DNA from: Actinomycetota bacterium
GTDB lineage: Bacteria > Actinomycetota > Nitriliruptoria > Nitriliruptorales > Nitriliruptoraceae
Reading direction: 5' to 3'
Assembly (NCBI GenBank): GCA_017852335.1
Contig: JAFMLG010000013.1
Span: 1 to 38,016, forward strand
DNA length: 38,016 nucleotides
Of the stretch, positions 1 to 7,481 are shown in pieces. Made by a program: the position numbers and the translations under genes. Numbering within the stretch: position 1 is the first letter of the stretch; each line of letters begins with the position of its first letter. Under the pieces are notes generated by a model. It saw nothing but the letters and a program-made list of their open reading frames with translations, was not told the DNA's origin and did no database searches.

Positions 1-2
1 GC

Positions 3-107
3 GCGGCGGCCGCCTGCGCGCCGGTGCCGCCGGACGCGGCGGCGTTCGTCGCGGCGCTGGACCCCGACGGGCCCGAGGCCGCGGCCGCGCGCGCGACCGC
101 CGGCTGA
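3..107 (+). CDS. C-terminal fragment of an unknown protein
   Basis: An open frame enters from the left edge and ends at TGA 105-107. It gives about 34 residues, rich in Ala and Pro (…CAPVPPDAAAFVAALDPDG…), with G or C at nearly all third positions, as expected for a real gene here. Too little is present to name a family. It is followed directly by a convergent small membrane-protein gene. Confidence 0.45.
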   Translation, partial: AAAACAPVPPDAAAFVAALDPDGPEAAAARATAG

Positions 108-116
108 CCGCGCGGC

Positions 117-383
117 TCAGCCGCGCCGGGCCCGCCGCCGGGCCGCCAGGACGTCCCCGGCCACGGCGACGAGGGGGACGAGGACCGCGCCGAGTCCCGC
201 CGTCGCCGCGAGGTCCCAGCCGCGGACGAGCGCGGCACCGGCGCCGACGAGGACGCCGAACGGGAGGAGCCGCAGCAGCCGGAGCGGCGTCGGCCGGCCG
301 GACCCGCCCCCGAGCACGGTCGCCCCGGTCGCCCCGAGGGCGACGAGGACGAGCCCGAGCCCGGTGGTCACGAGGTCGTCCAC
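117..383 (-). CDS. Small hydrophobic membrane protein, unknown function
   Basis: I chose the GTG at 381-383 as start because a GGGGGAGCGG ribosome-binding site lies just upstream. The product is about 88 residues. Two to three hydrophobic segments can be seen: residues about 4-25 (LVTTGLGLVLVALGATGAT), 40-53 (LPFGVLVGAGAAL) and 60-78 (AATAGLGAVLVPLVAVAGD). It ends in a basic tail (AARRRARRG), which would be expected to stay cytoplasmic. I do not recognise a family. The same frame stays open far upstream to about 1568, but that part is antisense to the glycosyltransferase gene and is not coding. The gene diverges from the glycosyltransferase with an 84-base gap. Confidence 0.55.
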   Translation of the reverse strand: MDDLVTTGLGLVLVALGATGATVLGGGSGRPTPLRLLRLLPFGVLVGAGAALVRGWDLAATAGLGAVLVPLVAVAGDVLAARRRARRG

Positions 384-467
384 GGCCCCGCTCCCCCCGT
401 GCCGGCGGTGCGGGCAGGCTACGCCGCTCGGATGGCGGGGCGGCCCCCGACCTGCGACCATGCCGGC

Positions 468-1673
468 GTGCGCACCATGCTGCTGTCGTGGGAGTACCCG
501 CCGCGGATCGTCGGCGGGCTCGGCCGGCACGTCTCGGCCCTGACCGCGGCGCTCGACCGCGCCGGCCACGGCGTCGAGGTCGTCGCCCGAGAGCACCCCT
601 CCGCCCCCGCCGCCGAGGCGGCGGGCCGCGTCCACGTCACGCGGGTCGACGCCTCCCCGCCGGTCGTCCCGTTCGAGGACCTGCTGCCGTGGGTGATGGC
701 GTTCAACACGGGCCTGGTCGCCGCCGGGGCGCGGGTCGCGGCGGCACGACCGGTCGACGTCGTGCACGTCCACGACTGGCTGGTGGCGGCCGCGGGGGCC
801 GAGCTCGCGGAGCTGCTCGACGTGCCCCTCGTCGCGACGGTCCACGCCACCGAGTGGGGTCGGCACCGCGGTCACCTCCCGCCCGGCGTCAGCCCGACCA
901 TCCACGCGGTCGAGGGCTGGCTGACGGAGCGGGCCGACGCGGTCATCACCTGCTCGGCGTACATGCGCGACCAGGTCCGGGACCTCTTCGGCCGGCCGGA
1001 CGCCGCGATCGACGTCGTCCCCAACGGCGTCGACGTCGCGTGGTTCGCGCTCGACCCCGCGGAGGTCCGGGCGTTCCGTCGGACGCTGGCCGGGGACGGC
1101 ACCCGGCTGGTCCTGTTCGCGGGCCGGCTCGAGTACGAGAAGGGTGTGCAGACGGTGCTCCACGCGCTCGAGCGCGTCACCGACCGCGCCGGCGCCGTGC
1201 GGTTCCTGATCGCCGGGGTCGGGACGTACACCGACGAGCTCCGGGCGCTGGTCGACCGGCTCGGTCTCGGTCACCGGGTGCGGTTCACCGGCTTCCTCGA
1301 CGAGCGGGCCCTGCGGCTGCACTACGCCGCGGCCGACGTCGCGGTCGCGCCGTCGCTGTACGAGCCGTTCGGCCTGGTCGCGGCCGAGGCGATGGCCTGC
1401 GGCACGCCGGTCGTCGCCAGCGACACGGGCGGACTGCGCGAGATCCTCGCCGGCGGGCACGGACTGACGTTCGCCCCGGAGGACGCCGAGGGCCTGGCCG
1501 ACCGCATCGTCGAGGTGCTGACCGACGACGCCCTCGCGGCCGACCTCGTCGCGCGCGGGCTGCGGCACATCCGGGCCCGGTTCGACTGGGACGACGTCGC
1601 GACCCGGACCGCCGCCGTGTACGCCCGGACGGTCGCGGGCCGCGCCGACGGCGCCGCCGGGGCGGTCGCGTGA
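468..1673 (+). CDS. GT4 glycosyltransferase, Rv3032-like alpha-1,4-glucan glucosyltransferase
   Basis: A retaining GT-B glycosyltransferase of family GT4. The N-terminal donor-domain signature SWEYPPRIVGGLGRHV is at residues about 7-22. VHVHDWL, ATEWGRHRGH and AVITCSAYM follow, then the hinge region FAGRLEYEKGV (about residue 225) and the C-terminal YEPFGLVAAEAMACGTP (about 296-312) with the E-x7-E motif that contacts the nucleotide-sugar. The order and wording of these motifs match my memory of mycobacterial Rv3032, which elongates alpha-1,4-glucan (glycogen or methylglucose lipopolysaccharide). I start it at GTG 468; ATG 477 is also possible, and the longer frame from 399 adds a tail that does not look like the family. 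The next gene overlaps its stop codon. Substrate specificity is inferred. Confidence 0.85.
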   Translation: MRTMLLSWEYPPRIVGGLGRHVSALTAALDRAGHGVEVVAREHPSAPAAEAAGRVHVTRVDASPPVVPFEDLLPWVMAFNTGLVAAGARVAAARPVDVVHVHDWLVAAAGAELAELLDVPLVATVHATEWGRHRGHLPPGVSPTIHAVEGWLTERADAVITCSAYMRDQVRDLFGRPDAAIDVVPNGVDVAWFALDPAEVRAFRRTLAGDGTRLVLFAGRLEYEKGVQTVLHALERVTDRAGAVRFLIAGVGTYTDELRALVDRLGLGHRVRFTGFLDERALRLHYAAADVAVAPSLYEPFGLVAAEAMACGTPVVASDTGGLREILAGGHGLTFAPEDAEGLADRIVEVLTDDALAADLVARGLRHIRARFDWDDVATRTAAVYARTVAGRADGAAGAVA

Positions 1674-2155
1674 GCCGGGCGCGGCGCCTCCGCGCGGCCG
1701 CCGCGGCCGCGGCGGTCCTGCTCCTCGGCGGCTGCGCCGGACCGTCCGGGACCGGGACGCCGGACCTCCGGGTCGGGACGGCGCGCGCCTCGGTCCCCGC
1801 GGCCGGCGTGTCGCAGCTGGTGCTGACGATCGAGAACGTCGGGGACGGCGACGACCGGCTGGTCGCCGCGACGACCGAGCGCGCGCTCGCCGTCGAGCTG
1901 CACGAGACCGTGGTCGACGACGAGGGCCGGGCGGTGATGACGCTGCGCGACGACGGCGTCCCGCTCCCGGCCGGGACGACCGTGCGGTTCCGGCCCGGCG
2001 GGCTGCACCTGATGCTCGTCGTCCCGGACGCCGACGTGGTACGCGGCGGTACCCTCCCGGTCACGCTGGCCTTCGACCGCTCCCCGGCCGTCACCCTCGA
2101 GGTCGCCGTGGTCCCGACGGTCGAGCTGCTCGAGGACGCCCCCGCGGGGTCGTAG
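1670..2155 (+). CDS. PCu(A)C periplasmic copper chaperone, lipoprotein
   Basis: Translation starts at GTG 1670, overlapping the previous stop as GTGA. The 161-residue product has an Arg-rich n-region, an Ala-rich hydrophobic core and a lipobox LLGGC with Cys22, so it should be anchored on the outer face of the membrane. The metal site of the PCu(A)C (DUF461) family is visible as His78, Met90, then His113-x-Met115, the H-x(n)-M…H-x-M pattern known to bind Cu(I). The family passes copper to the CuA site of cytochrome c oxidase, often together with Sco proteins. A Sco-like gene and ctaG follow directly, which supports a job in oxidase assembly. Confidence 0.85.
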   Translation: MSRARRLRAAAAAAAVLLLGGCAGPSGTGTPDLRVGTARASVPAAGVSQLVLTIENVGDGDDRLVAATTERALAVELHETVVDDEGRAVMTLRDDGVPLPAGTTVRFRPGGLHLMLVVPDADVVRGGTLPVTLAFDRSPAVTLEVAVVPTVELLEDAPAGS

Positions 2156-2184
2156 GCGACCCGTCCCCGCGACGGAGGACCGGG

Positions 2185-2850
2185 ATGCCCGCCGTCCGAC
2201 GCGCGACCGCCGCCCGACGCGCCGCCGGCGCGGTGCTGGCGGGCGCGGCCGTCCTCCTCGCCTCCTGCACCCCCTCGACGTCCACCGCGCTGGCGCCACG
2301 GGGCCTCGAGGCCGCGGCCGACGGCTGGCACGGCCTCCCGCTCGAGCCCGGCACGACGCTGCCGACCTCACCGCTGCGCACCACCGACGGTCGCACGGTC
2401 CGTCTGTCCGAGGAGTTCGCGGGCACGCCGGCGCTGCTGTTCTTCGGCTACACGTCCTGCCCCGACATCTGCCCCATCCACCTCGCGACGATCGCGAGCG
2501 CGATGACGACGACGCGGACGCGGTACGACCAGGTCCGCGTCGTGTTCGTCGCGATCGACCCCGCGCGCGACACGCCGGAGCGGATCGACGAGTTCCTCGC
2601 CGCGTTCGACCGACGGATGCTCGGCCTGCGCGGCGACCTCGACGAGGTCGGTGCGGCGCTGGCCGAGCTGGACCTGCCCGGCCCGGTCGTCGAGGGTCCC
2701 GACCCGCGGGGCGAGGGCGACCTGATCGGCCATCCGGCCCAGGTCATCGGGTTCGACGCGACCGGGGCGGCTCGGCGCGTCTGGCCGTTCGGGGCCCGCC
2801 GCGCCGACTGGATCGCGGACCTGCCGCGCATCGTGGCGGAGTGGTCGTGA
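2185..2850 (+). CDS. Sco1/SenC family copper chaperone lipoprotein
   Basis: The ATG at 2185 is preceded by GGAGGACCGG. The 221-residue product has a lipoprotein signal with lipobox LLASC (Cys28), then a thioredoxin-like fold. FFGYTSCPDICPIHL carries the Cu-binding CxxxC at Cys92 and Cys96. VAIDPARDTPERI is the conserved strand-loop after it. GHPAQVIG supplies the third ligand candidate His183. Sco proteins insert copper into, or reduce the cysteines of, the CuA centre of cytochrome oxidase subunit II. It lies between the PCu(A)C and CtaG genes, and its TGA overlaps the ctaG start. Confidence 0.9.
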   Translation: MPAVRRATAARRAAGAVLAGAAVLLASCTPSTSTALAPRGLEAAADGWHGLPLEPGTTLPTSPLRTTDGRTVRLSEEFAGTPALLFFGYTSCPDICPIHLATIASAMTTTRTRYDQVRVVFVAIDPARDTPERIDEFLAAFDRRMLGLRGDLDEVGAALAELDLPGPVVEGPDPRGEGDLIGHPAQVIGFDATGAARRVWPFGARRADWIADLPRIVAEWS

Positions 2851-3698
2851 ACATCGCGTGGTGGTGCTCGGGCACGCCCGGTCTGGTCTGGACCTGGCGG
2901 TACACGCCGTTCCTCGGGGTCTGGGTCCTGGCCGGCGCGCTGCTCGGCGGCTGGCGGCTGGCGCACCGTCGGGCCGGTCGGCCGATCGACCCCCCCGCGG
3001 CCCGCCGGTGGACCGCCGGCGTGCTCGCGATCGCGGTCGTGTCGGAGTGGCCGCTGGGGGCGCTCGGCGCGGGGTACCTCGCCTCGGTCGCGGTCCTGCG
3101 CTGGGTCGTGCTGACGTTCGTCGCGGCCCCGCTGCTCCTGGCGGGCGTCCCGACGTGGCTGCTGGACCGGTGGCTGCCCCGGTCGTCGCGGCGGTGGGCG
3201 GTCGTCCGCGCCGTCACGCGGTGGCCGGTCGCGCTGCTGGTGTTCAACGCGGTGATGATCGGGACCCACCTGCCACCGGTGCTCGAGGCGCTGAAGGTGA
3301 CGCAGCTGGGATCGTTCGCGAGCGACCTCGCCCACCTCGGGGCGGCGCTGCTGTGGTGGTGGCCCGCGATGCGGCGCGAGCCGGACCGCGGGGCGCTGCA
3401 GGAGCCGGCCCGGGCGTTCTACCTCTTCGCGTCGAGCGTGCTGATGTTCGTGCCGTCGTCGTTCCTCGTGTTCTCGTCGCTGCCGCTGTACGGCCTGTTC
3501 GAGCTGGCGCCGCCCCTCTGGCTGGGGTTCGACGCGCAGTGGGACCAGCAGCTCGGCGGCATCCTGATGAACGTCGTCGGCGGGCTCGCGCTCTGGGTCA
3601 CCATCGCGATCGGGTTCCTGCGCTGGGCGGGCGCGCAGGAGCGGGCCGACGCGGCCGCACGGCGCGACCGGCTCGGGCACGGCGCCCCGCCGGCCTGA
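2847..3698 (+). CDS. ctaG: Cytochrome c oxidase assembly protein CtaG (caa3 type)
   Basis: A 283-residue polytopic membrane protein of the caa3_CtaG family, needed for maturation of the CuB centre in caa3-type oxidases. It opens with a conserved WRYTPFLGVW segment near the first membrane helix. It later shows MIGTHLPPVLEAL, HLGAALLWWWPAM and the long hydrophobic stretch LFASSVLMFVPSSFLVFSS, followed by DAQWDQQLGGILMNVVGG, typical of the C-terminal half of the family. Six to seven helices are likely. I prefer GTG 2847, which overlaps the Sco stop as GTGA and sits six bases after GGCGGA, over the in-frame GTG at 2841. Confidence 0.85.
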   Translation: MNIAWWCSGTPGLVWTWRYTPFLGVWVLAGALLGGWRLAHRRAGRPIDPPAARRWTAGVLAIAVVSEWPLGALGAGYLASVAVLRWVVLTFVAAPLLLAGVPTWLLDRWLPRSSRRWAVVRAVTRWPVALLVFNAVMIGTHLPPVLEALKVTQLGSFASDLAHLGAALLWWWPAMRREPDRGALQEPARAFYLFASSVLMFVPSSFLVFSSLPLYGLFELAPPLWLGFDAQWDQQLGGILMNVVGGLALWVTIAIGFLRWAGAQERADAAARRDRLGHGAPPA

Positions 3699-3710
3699 CC
3701 CGGGGACCGC

Positions 3711-4595
3711 TCAGCCGACCGGGTCCCCCGGGAGCGGCAGCCCCCGCGCGAGCCGGTCGGCCGCCTCGTCGGCGTCCATCCCGGCCGGGAGCCGCGACCG
3801 CACGGGCCGTGCCGGGGCGCCGACCGCGACGCTGAACGGCGGCAGGTCGGTGGTCACGACGGCCCCCGCTCCGATGACGCTGCCCCGACCGACGTCGACG
3901 CCGCGCAGCAGCGTCGCGCCGCGGCCCACCCAGACGTCGGCCCCGACCCGGACCGGGGCCGTCACGATCCCCTGCGCGCGGATCGGGACGTCCAGCCGGT
4001 CGGTCCGGTGGTCCATGTCGACGACGTGGACGTCGTCGGCGAACAGCGCCCCCTCCCCGATCGCCACGTCGAGGTGCGCGTTCACGGTGACCCGGGTCCC
4101 GAGCACGACCTTCGGTCCGAGCGTCAGCCGGCCCCCGTGCGCCCGGAGCGCGACGTCGTCGCCGAGCCACGTCCACGGGCCGACGACCAGCCGCCCACGG
4201 CCCCGCGGCGCGACCAGCTCGACGCGCCGACCGAGGAACGCCGCTCCGAGGAACCGGACGTCCTGCCGCCGGCGGGCCGCACCGGCCCGCGCGGCGACCA
4301 GCCGGACGGCGTGCCGGGTGTGGGCGGCCGTCAGCAGCCGGTGCGTCCGGACCGTCGCCAGGGCCGCGGCGGGCCCGCGCCGCGGGAACCGCGTCGGGGG
4401 CGGCGGCCGGCGGACGACCCCGGCCAGCGCCCGACCGCCGTCGAGCTCGCGGGCGAGCAGCGCCGCCCGGAGCACGGCCCGCCGGGCCCGCTCGGACCGC
4501 AGGACCGCGTCGCGCCGGGCCGCGGCCCAGACGGCCAGCCCGGCCTCGATCTCGTCGGGGTCGGCCGCGAGCCGCCGCAGCGTCCCCGCGTCCAC
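3711..4595 (-). CDS. Hexapeptide-repeat acyltransferase (left-handed beta-helix)
   Basis: A 294-residue protein. Its first ~110 residues are Arg/Ala-rich and probably helical. The rest (about 115-265) is built of hexapeptide repeats such as LGDDVALRAHGGRLTLGP, VAIGEGALFADDVHVVD and VRVGADVWVGRGATLLRGV, ending with the classic cap VIGAGAVVTTDLPPFSVAVGAPARPV. HVVDMDHRTD resembles the catalytic-His loop of serine/galactoside-type O-acetyltransferases. The long N-terminal helical part is unlike simple LacA/NodL enzymes (about 200 residues). It starts at a GTG directly after the stop codon of the methyltransferase, so the two are translationally coupled. Acceptor and donor are unknown; a sugar or lipid-linked glycan is possible. 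Confidence 0.8.
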   Translation of the reverse strand: MDAGTLRRLAADPDEIEAGLAVWAAARRDAVLRSERARRAVLRAALLARELDGGRALAGVVRRPPPPTRFPRRGPAAALATVRTHRLLTAAHTRHAVRLVAARAGAARRRQDVRFLGAAFLGRRVELVAPRGRGRLVVGPWTWLGDDVALRAHGGRLTLGPKVVLGTRVTVNAHLDVAIGEGALFADDVHVVDMDHRTDRLDVPIRAQGIVTAPVRVGADVWVGRGATLLRGVDVGRGSVIGAGAVVTTDLPPFSVAVGAPARPVRSRLPAGMDADEAADRLARGLPLPGDPVG

Positions 4596-5561
4596 TCAGC
4601 CCTCGAGCGGGCGGCGGGCGTGGAGGATCAGGTTGTAGAACAGGTCGTCGGGCACGACGCCCTCGAGCAGCTCGTCGAGACGGCTGAGGCCCCGCCACGC
4701 GCCGTACGCCGCGTACGCCCAGCGCGGTCCGAGGACCCCCGGCCGGACCGAGCCCTCGACGGTCCGGACCGCCCACCCGACCCAGTTCGCGAGCAGCTCC
4801 TCGGTCACGACCCGGACCGGCGTGAACCCCGCCACCCGCGCGAGGTGCGCGACGCCCTCGGGGTCGAAGGTGTGCAGGTCGACCTCGTGCTCGAGCGCGG
4901 CGACCGCGGCGTCCGCCGCGCTGCCCCCGGCCGCCTCGACGCCGGGACGGCGGAGGTGGGACAGCGCCGGGATGGCGGTCAGGGCCCGGAAGCCGCGGGC
5001 GGTGGCCCGCTTCACGACGCCGGCGATGCGGTCGCCCCGCCGCGTCGGCTCGCCGGCGATCACGAGCGTCCCACCCGGTGCGAGGACCCGGTACGCCTCG
5101 CGGAGCGCCGCGCCCGGGTCCGGGAGGTGGTGCAGGAAGGCGTGACCGAGGACGAGGTCGAAGGCGCCGTCCTCGTACGGCAGGTCCTCGACGTCCCCGG
5201 CGGTCGCCGTCAGCGTCACGCCGTTGGTCGCGGCGTTCGCCCGGCAGACGTCGAGCATGCCGGGGCTGATGTCCGTGACGTGGAGCTCCGCGCCCTCTAG
5301 GCAGCCGGCCAGCGCGAGGTTGATCGTGAGGAAGCCGGTGCCGGCGCCGAGCTCGAGGACGCGGGCGAACCGCTCGTCCGGACCGACGACCTTCCGCAGC
5401 CGGTCGCGGGCGTAGTCGATGCAGCGCTGGTCGTACGAGATGTTGAACTTGCCCTCGTAGGTCGCGGCCTCCCAGTCGTGGTAGACGCGCTGCTTGTCCT
5501 TCATGTCGAGGTCGCCCGGGTCGACCGTGCCCGCGCCGCCGACGGCGCCGTCCGTCGCCAT
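4596..5561 (-). CDS. Class I SAM-dependent methyltransferase
   Basis: A 321-residue methyltransferase. SAM motif I is VLELGAGTGF (residues 68-77), followed by an acidic motif (HVTDISPGM), GDVEDLPYEDGAFDLVLGHAFLHHL (motifs II/III) and RVLAPGGTLVIAGEP. The segment around Met20 (MKDKQRVYHDWEAATYEG) and the C-terminal LFYNLILHARRP look like a group of actinobacterial methyltransferases whose substrate I do not know. I start at ATG 5561, one base after the upstream stop; Met20 is an alternative start. It lies between an enoyl-CoA hydratase gene and a hexapeptide acyltransferase gene in one leftward unit, which may point to modification of a lipid or glycolipid, but that is inference. Confidence 0.8.
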   Translation of the reverse strand: MATDGAVGGAGTVDPGDLDMKDKQRVYHDWEAATYEGKFNISYDQRCIDYARDRLRKVVGPDERFARVLELGAGTGFLTINLALAGCLEGAELHVTDISPGMLDVCRANAATNGVTLTATAGDVEDLPYEDGAFDLVLGHAFLHHLPDPGAALREAYRVLAPGGTLVIAGEPTRRGDRIAGVVKRATARGFRALTAIPALSHLRRPGVEAAGGSAADAAVAALEHEVDLHTFDPEGVAHLARVAGFTPVRVVTEELLANWVGWAVRTVEGSVRPGVLGPRWAYAAYGAWRGLSRLDELLEGVVPDDLFYNLILHARRPLEG

Positions 5562-5562
5562 C

Positions 5563-6345
5563 TCAGCGCCCCTCGAACGTCGCGACGCCGGGCCCGTCGG
5601 AGAGGAAGGACGCGATCCCGGTCGCGGCGTCGGCCGTCGCGAACGCGGCGCGGAACAGCTCGCGCTCGCGGCGGAGCCCCTCGGCCAGCGGCAGGGCGAG
5701 CCCCTCGTCGATCGCCCGCTTCGCGAGCGCCTGCGACGCCGGTCCGGTCGCGAACCGGGCGGCGGCGGCCGTGGCCTCGGCCACGAGGTCGTCGGCCGGG
5801 TGGACGGCGTCGACCAGCCCGATGCGCTCGGCCTCGACCATGTCGACCATGCGGCCCGACAGCACGAGGTCCTTCGCGCGGGACGGGCCGACCAGGCGCG
5901 GCAGCCGCTGCGTCCCCCCGCCGCCGGGCAGCACGCCGAGCAGCACCTCCGGGAACCCCATCTTCGCGTTGTCCCCCGCGTACCGGAGGTCGCAGGCCAG
6001 CGCCAGCTCGCATCCGCCGCCGAGCGCGTACCCGGAGACCGCCGCGATCGTCACGACCGGCAGGGCGGCCAGCGCGTCGAGCGCGGCGTGGATGCGGTCG
6101 GCGGCGGCCCGGGCGGCGGCCGCGTCCCAGGCCGGCATCTCGGCGACGTCGGCCCCGGCGGCCAGCGCACGGGGCGCCCCCCGGACCACGAGGGCCCGGA
6201 CGCGCCGGTCGTCCGCCGCGTCGGCGACCAGCGCCCCGATGCGGTCCCACATCGCGAGGTCGATCGCGTTCAGGGGCGGCCGGTCGAGGACGAGGGTCCC
6301 GACGCGGGTCGCGGCGTCGACCTCGAGGCGGACGCGGTCGTCCAC
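5563..6345 (-). CDS. Enoyl-CoA hydratase/isomerase (crotonase family)
   Basis: A 260-residue protein of normal crotonase length. The oxyanion-hole segments are AAGADVAEM (about 62-70) and GYALGGGCELALACD (105-119). Both catalytic glutamates of true hydratases appear, Glu113 and Glu133, twenty residues apart as in rat mitochondrial hydratase. KMGFPEVLLGVLPGGGGTQRL and a C-terminal half with AERIGLVDAV complete the fold. It would hydrate trans-2-enoyl-CoA to 3-hydroxyacyl-CoA. The start is GTG 6345, preceded by GAGGAG. It is first in a leftward unit with the methyltransferase and acyltransferase, and diverges from the nucleoside hydrolase gene. Confidence 0.88.
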   Translation of the reverse strand: MDDRVRLEVDAATRVGTLVLDRPPLNAIDLAMWDRIGALVADAADDRRVRALVVRGAPRALAAGADVAEMPAWDAAAARAAADRIHAALDALAALPVVTIAAVSGYALGGGCELALACDLRYAGDNAKMGFPEVLLGVLPGGGGTQRLPRLVGPSRAKDLVLSGRMVDMVEAERIGLVDAVHPADDLVAEATAAAARFATGPASQALAKRAIDEGLALPLAEGLRRERELFRAAFATADAATGIASFLSDGPGVATFEGR

Positions 6346-6480
6346 GGCGGCTCCTCGGCGGGGGTCCGGACGCCGGCGGCCCCGCGGCGGTCCGGCGAGG
6401 CTAACGCCGCCGGGACCGGGCGACCGCCGGGGCTACGGTGCGGCGCGGCGCGGCGGTCGGACCGCCCGGACGGAGCGGCG
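6346..6480. promoter_or_regulatory. Divergent promoter region between enoyl-CoA hydratase and nucleoside hydrolase
   Basis: This 135-base gap separates two diverging units, so it should hold promoters both ways. TANNNT-type -10 candidates are TACGGT at 6434-6439 on the plus strand and TAGCCT on the minus strand (complement of 6398-6403). No convincing -35 box is seen for either. The assignment rests on position and a short motif only. Confidence 0.3.
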
Positions 6481-7467
6481 ATGGACGCGACCGGCACGAC
6501 CCCGACGGCCGGGCCCGACGGGCGCCGCACGGTGCTGATCGACTGCGACCCCGGGCACGACGACGCCATCGCGCTGCTCCTCGCCCTGGCCCGGCCCGAG
6601 TGGCACGTCGAGACGGTCTCGATCGTGGCGGGGAACACGACGCTGCCGAACGCCGTCCGGGCGGCGCTCCAGGTCCTGACCGTCGCCGACCGGACGGAGG
6701 TCCCGGTCCACGCCGGCCGGGACCGTCCGCTCGAACGGGCGCTGCGGACCGCGGCCCACGTCCACGGCGAGTCCGGCCTCGAGGGCCCGGTGCTGCCCGA
6801 ACCGGCGGTGGCGCCGCGTCCGGAGCACGCCGTCGACCTGCTGGTCCGCCGCCTCGGTCGCGCGCGCGACGAGGGCCGTCCGATCGAGGTCGCCGCGACC
6901 GGACCGCTGACCAACCTCGGGGCGGCGCTCCGCCGCGACCCGACGATCGCCCGCGGCGTGTCGCGGCTGGTCGTGATGGGCGGGGCGATCACCGAGGGCA
7001 ACGTCACCCCGGCGGCCGAGTTCAACATCTGGGTCGACCCGGAGGCCGCGGCCGAGGTGTTCGACGCGGACCTCGACGTGACGATGGTCGGGCTCGACGT
7101 GACGCACCGCGCGATCCTCCCCACCGCGCGCTTCGAGGAGCTGCGCGACCTCGGGACGCCGGTCGGCACGCTGGCCGCCGAGCTCTGCGACTTCTTCCTC
7201 CGGTTCCACTCGCGCACCTACGGCTTCGACGGCGTCCCGATCCACGACGCCTGCGCGGTCGCGGCGCTGCTCGACCCGACGCTCGTCGAGACGCGCCACC
7301 TCCGCGTCGACGTCGAGACGTCGAGCCGCCACTGCGACGGACGGACCGTCGTCGACCTGTGGTCCGTCACCGGCCGCGAGCCCAACGTGCACGTCGGCGT
7401 CGACGTCGACCGCGAGCGGTTCCTCGACCTGCTCGTCTCGAGCATCGCCTCCTACCCCGGCGCCTGA
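6481..7467 (+). CDS. Inosine/uridine-preferring nucleoside hydrolase
   Basis: A 328-residue IUNH-family ribohydrolase that splits nucleosides into ribose and free base. The Ca-binding signature DCDPGHDDA is at residues 21-29. VAGNTTLPNAVRAAL and EVAATGPLTNLGAAL follow, then VVMGGAITEGNVTPAAEFNIWVDPEA, which supplies further ribose and calcium contacts. The last ligand segment is PIHDACAV (His255, Asp256). The ATG at 6481 has GGAGCGG upstream. It would release free pyrimidine or purine bases, a plausible feed for the nucleobase catabolic genes on the other strand, although it is not in their operon. The exact nucleoside preference is not readable. Confidence 0.9.
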   Translation: MDATGTTPTAGPDGRRTVLIDCDPGHDDAIALLLALARPEWHVETVSIVAGNTTLPNAVRAALQVLTVADRTEVPVHAGRDRPLERALRTAAHVHGESGLEGPVLPEPAVAPRPEHAVDLLVRRLGRARDEGRPIEVAATGPLTNLGAALRRDPTIARGVSRLVVMGGAITEGNVTPAAEFNIWVDPEAAAEVFDADLDVTMVGLDVTHRAILPTARFEELRDLGTPVGTLAAELCDFFLRFHSRTYGFDGVPIHDACAVAALLDPTLVETRHLRVDVETSSRHCDGRTVVDLWSVTGREPNVHVGVDVDRERFLDLLVSSIASYPGA

Positions 7468-7481
7468 CCTCCGGAGCGACG

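Noticed and set aside
117-1568. A 483-residue minus-strand protein
   Set aside because: Only the last 88 codons, after a GTG with a good ribosome-binding site, look like a membrane protein. The rest is antisense to the glycosyltransferase gene and low-complexity.
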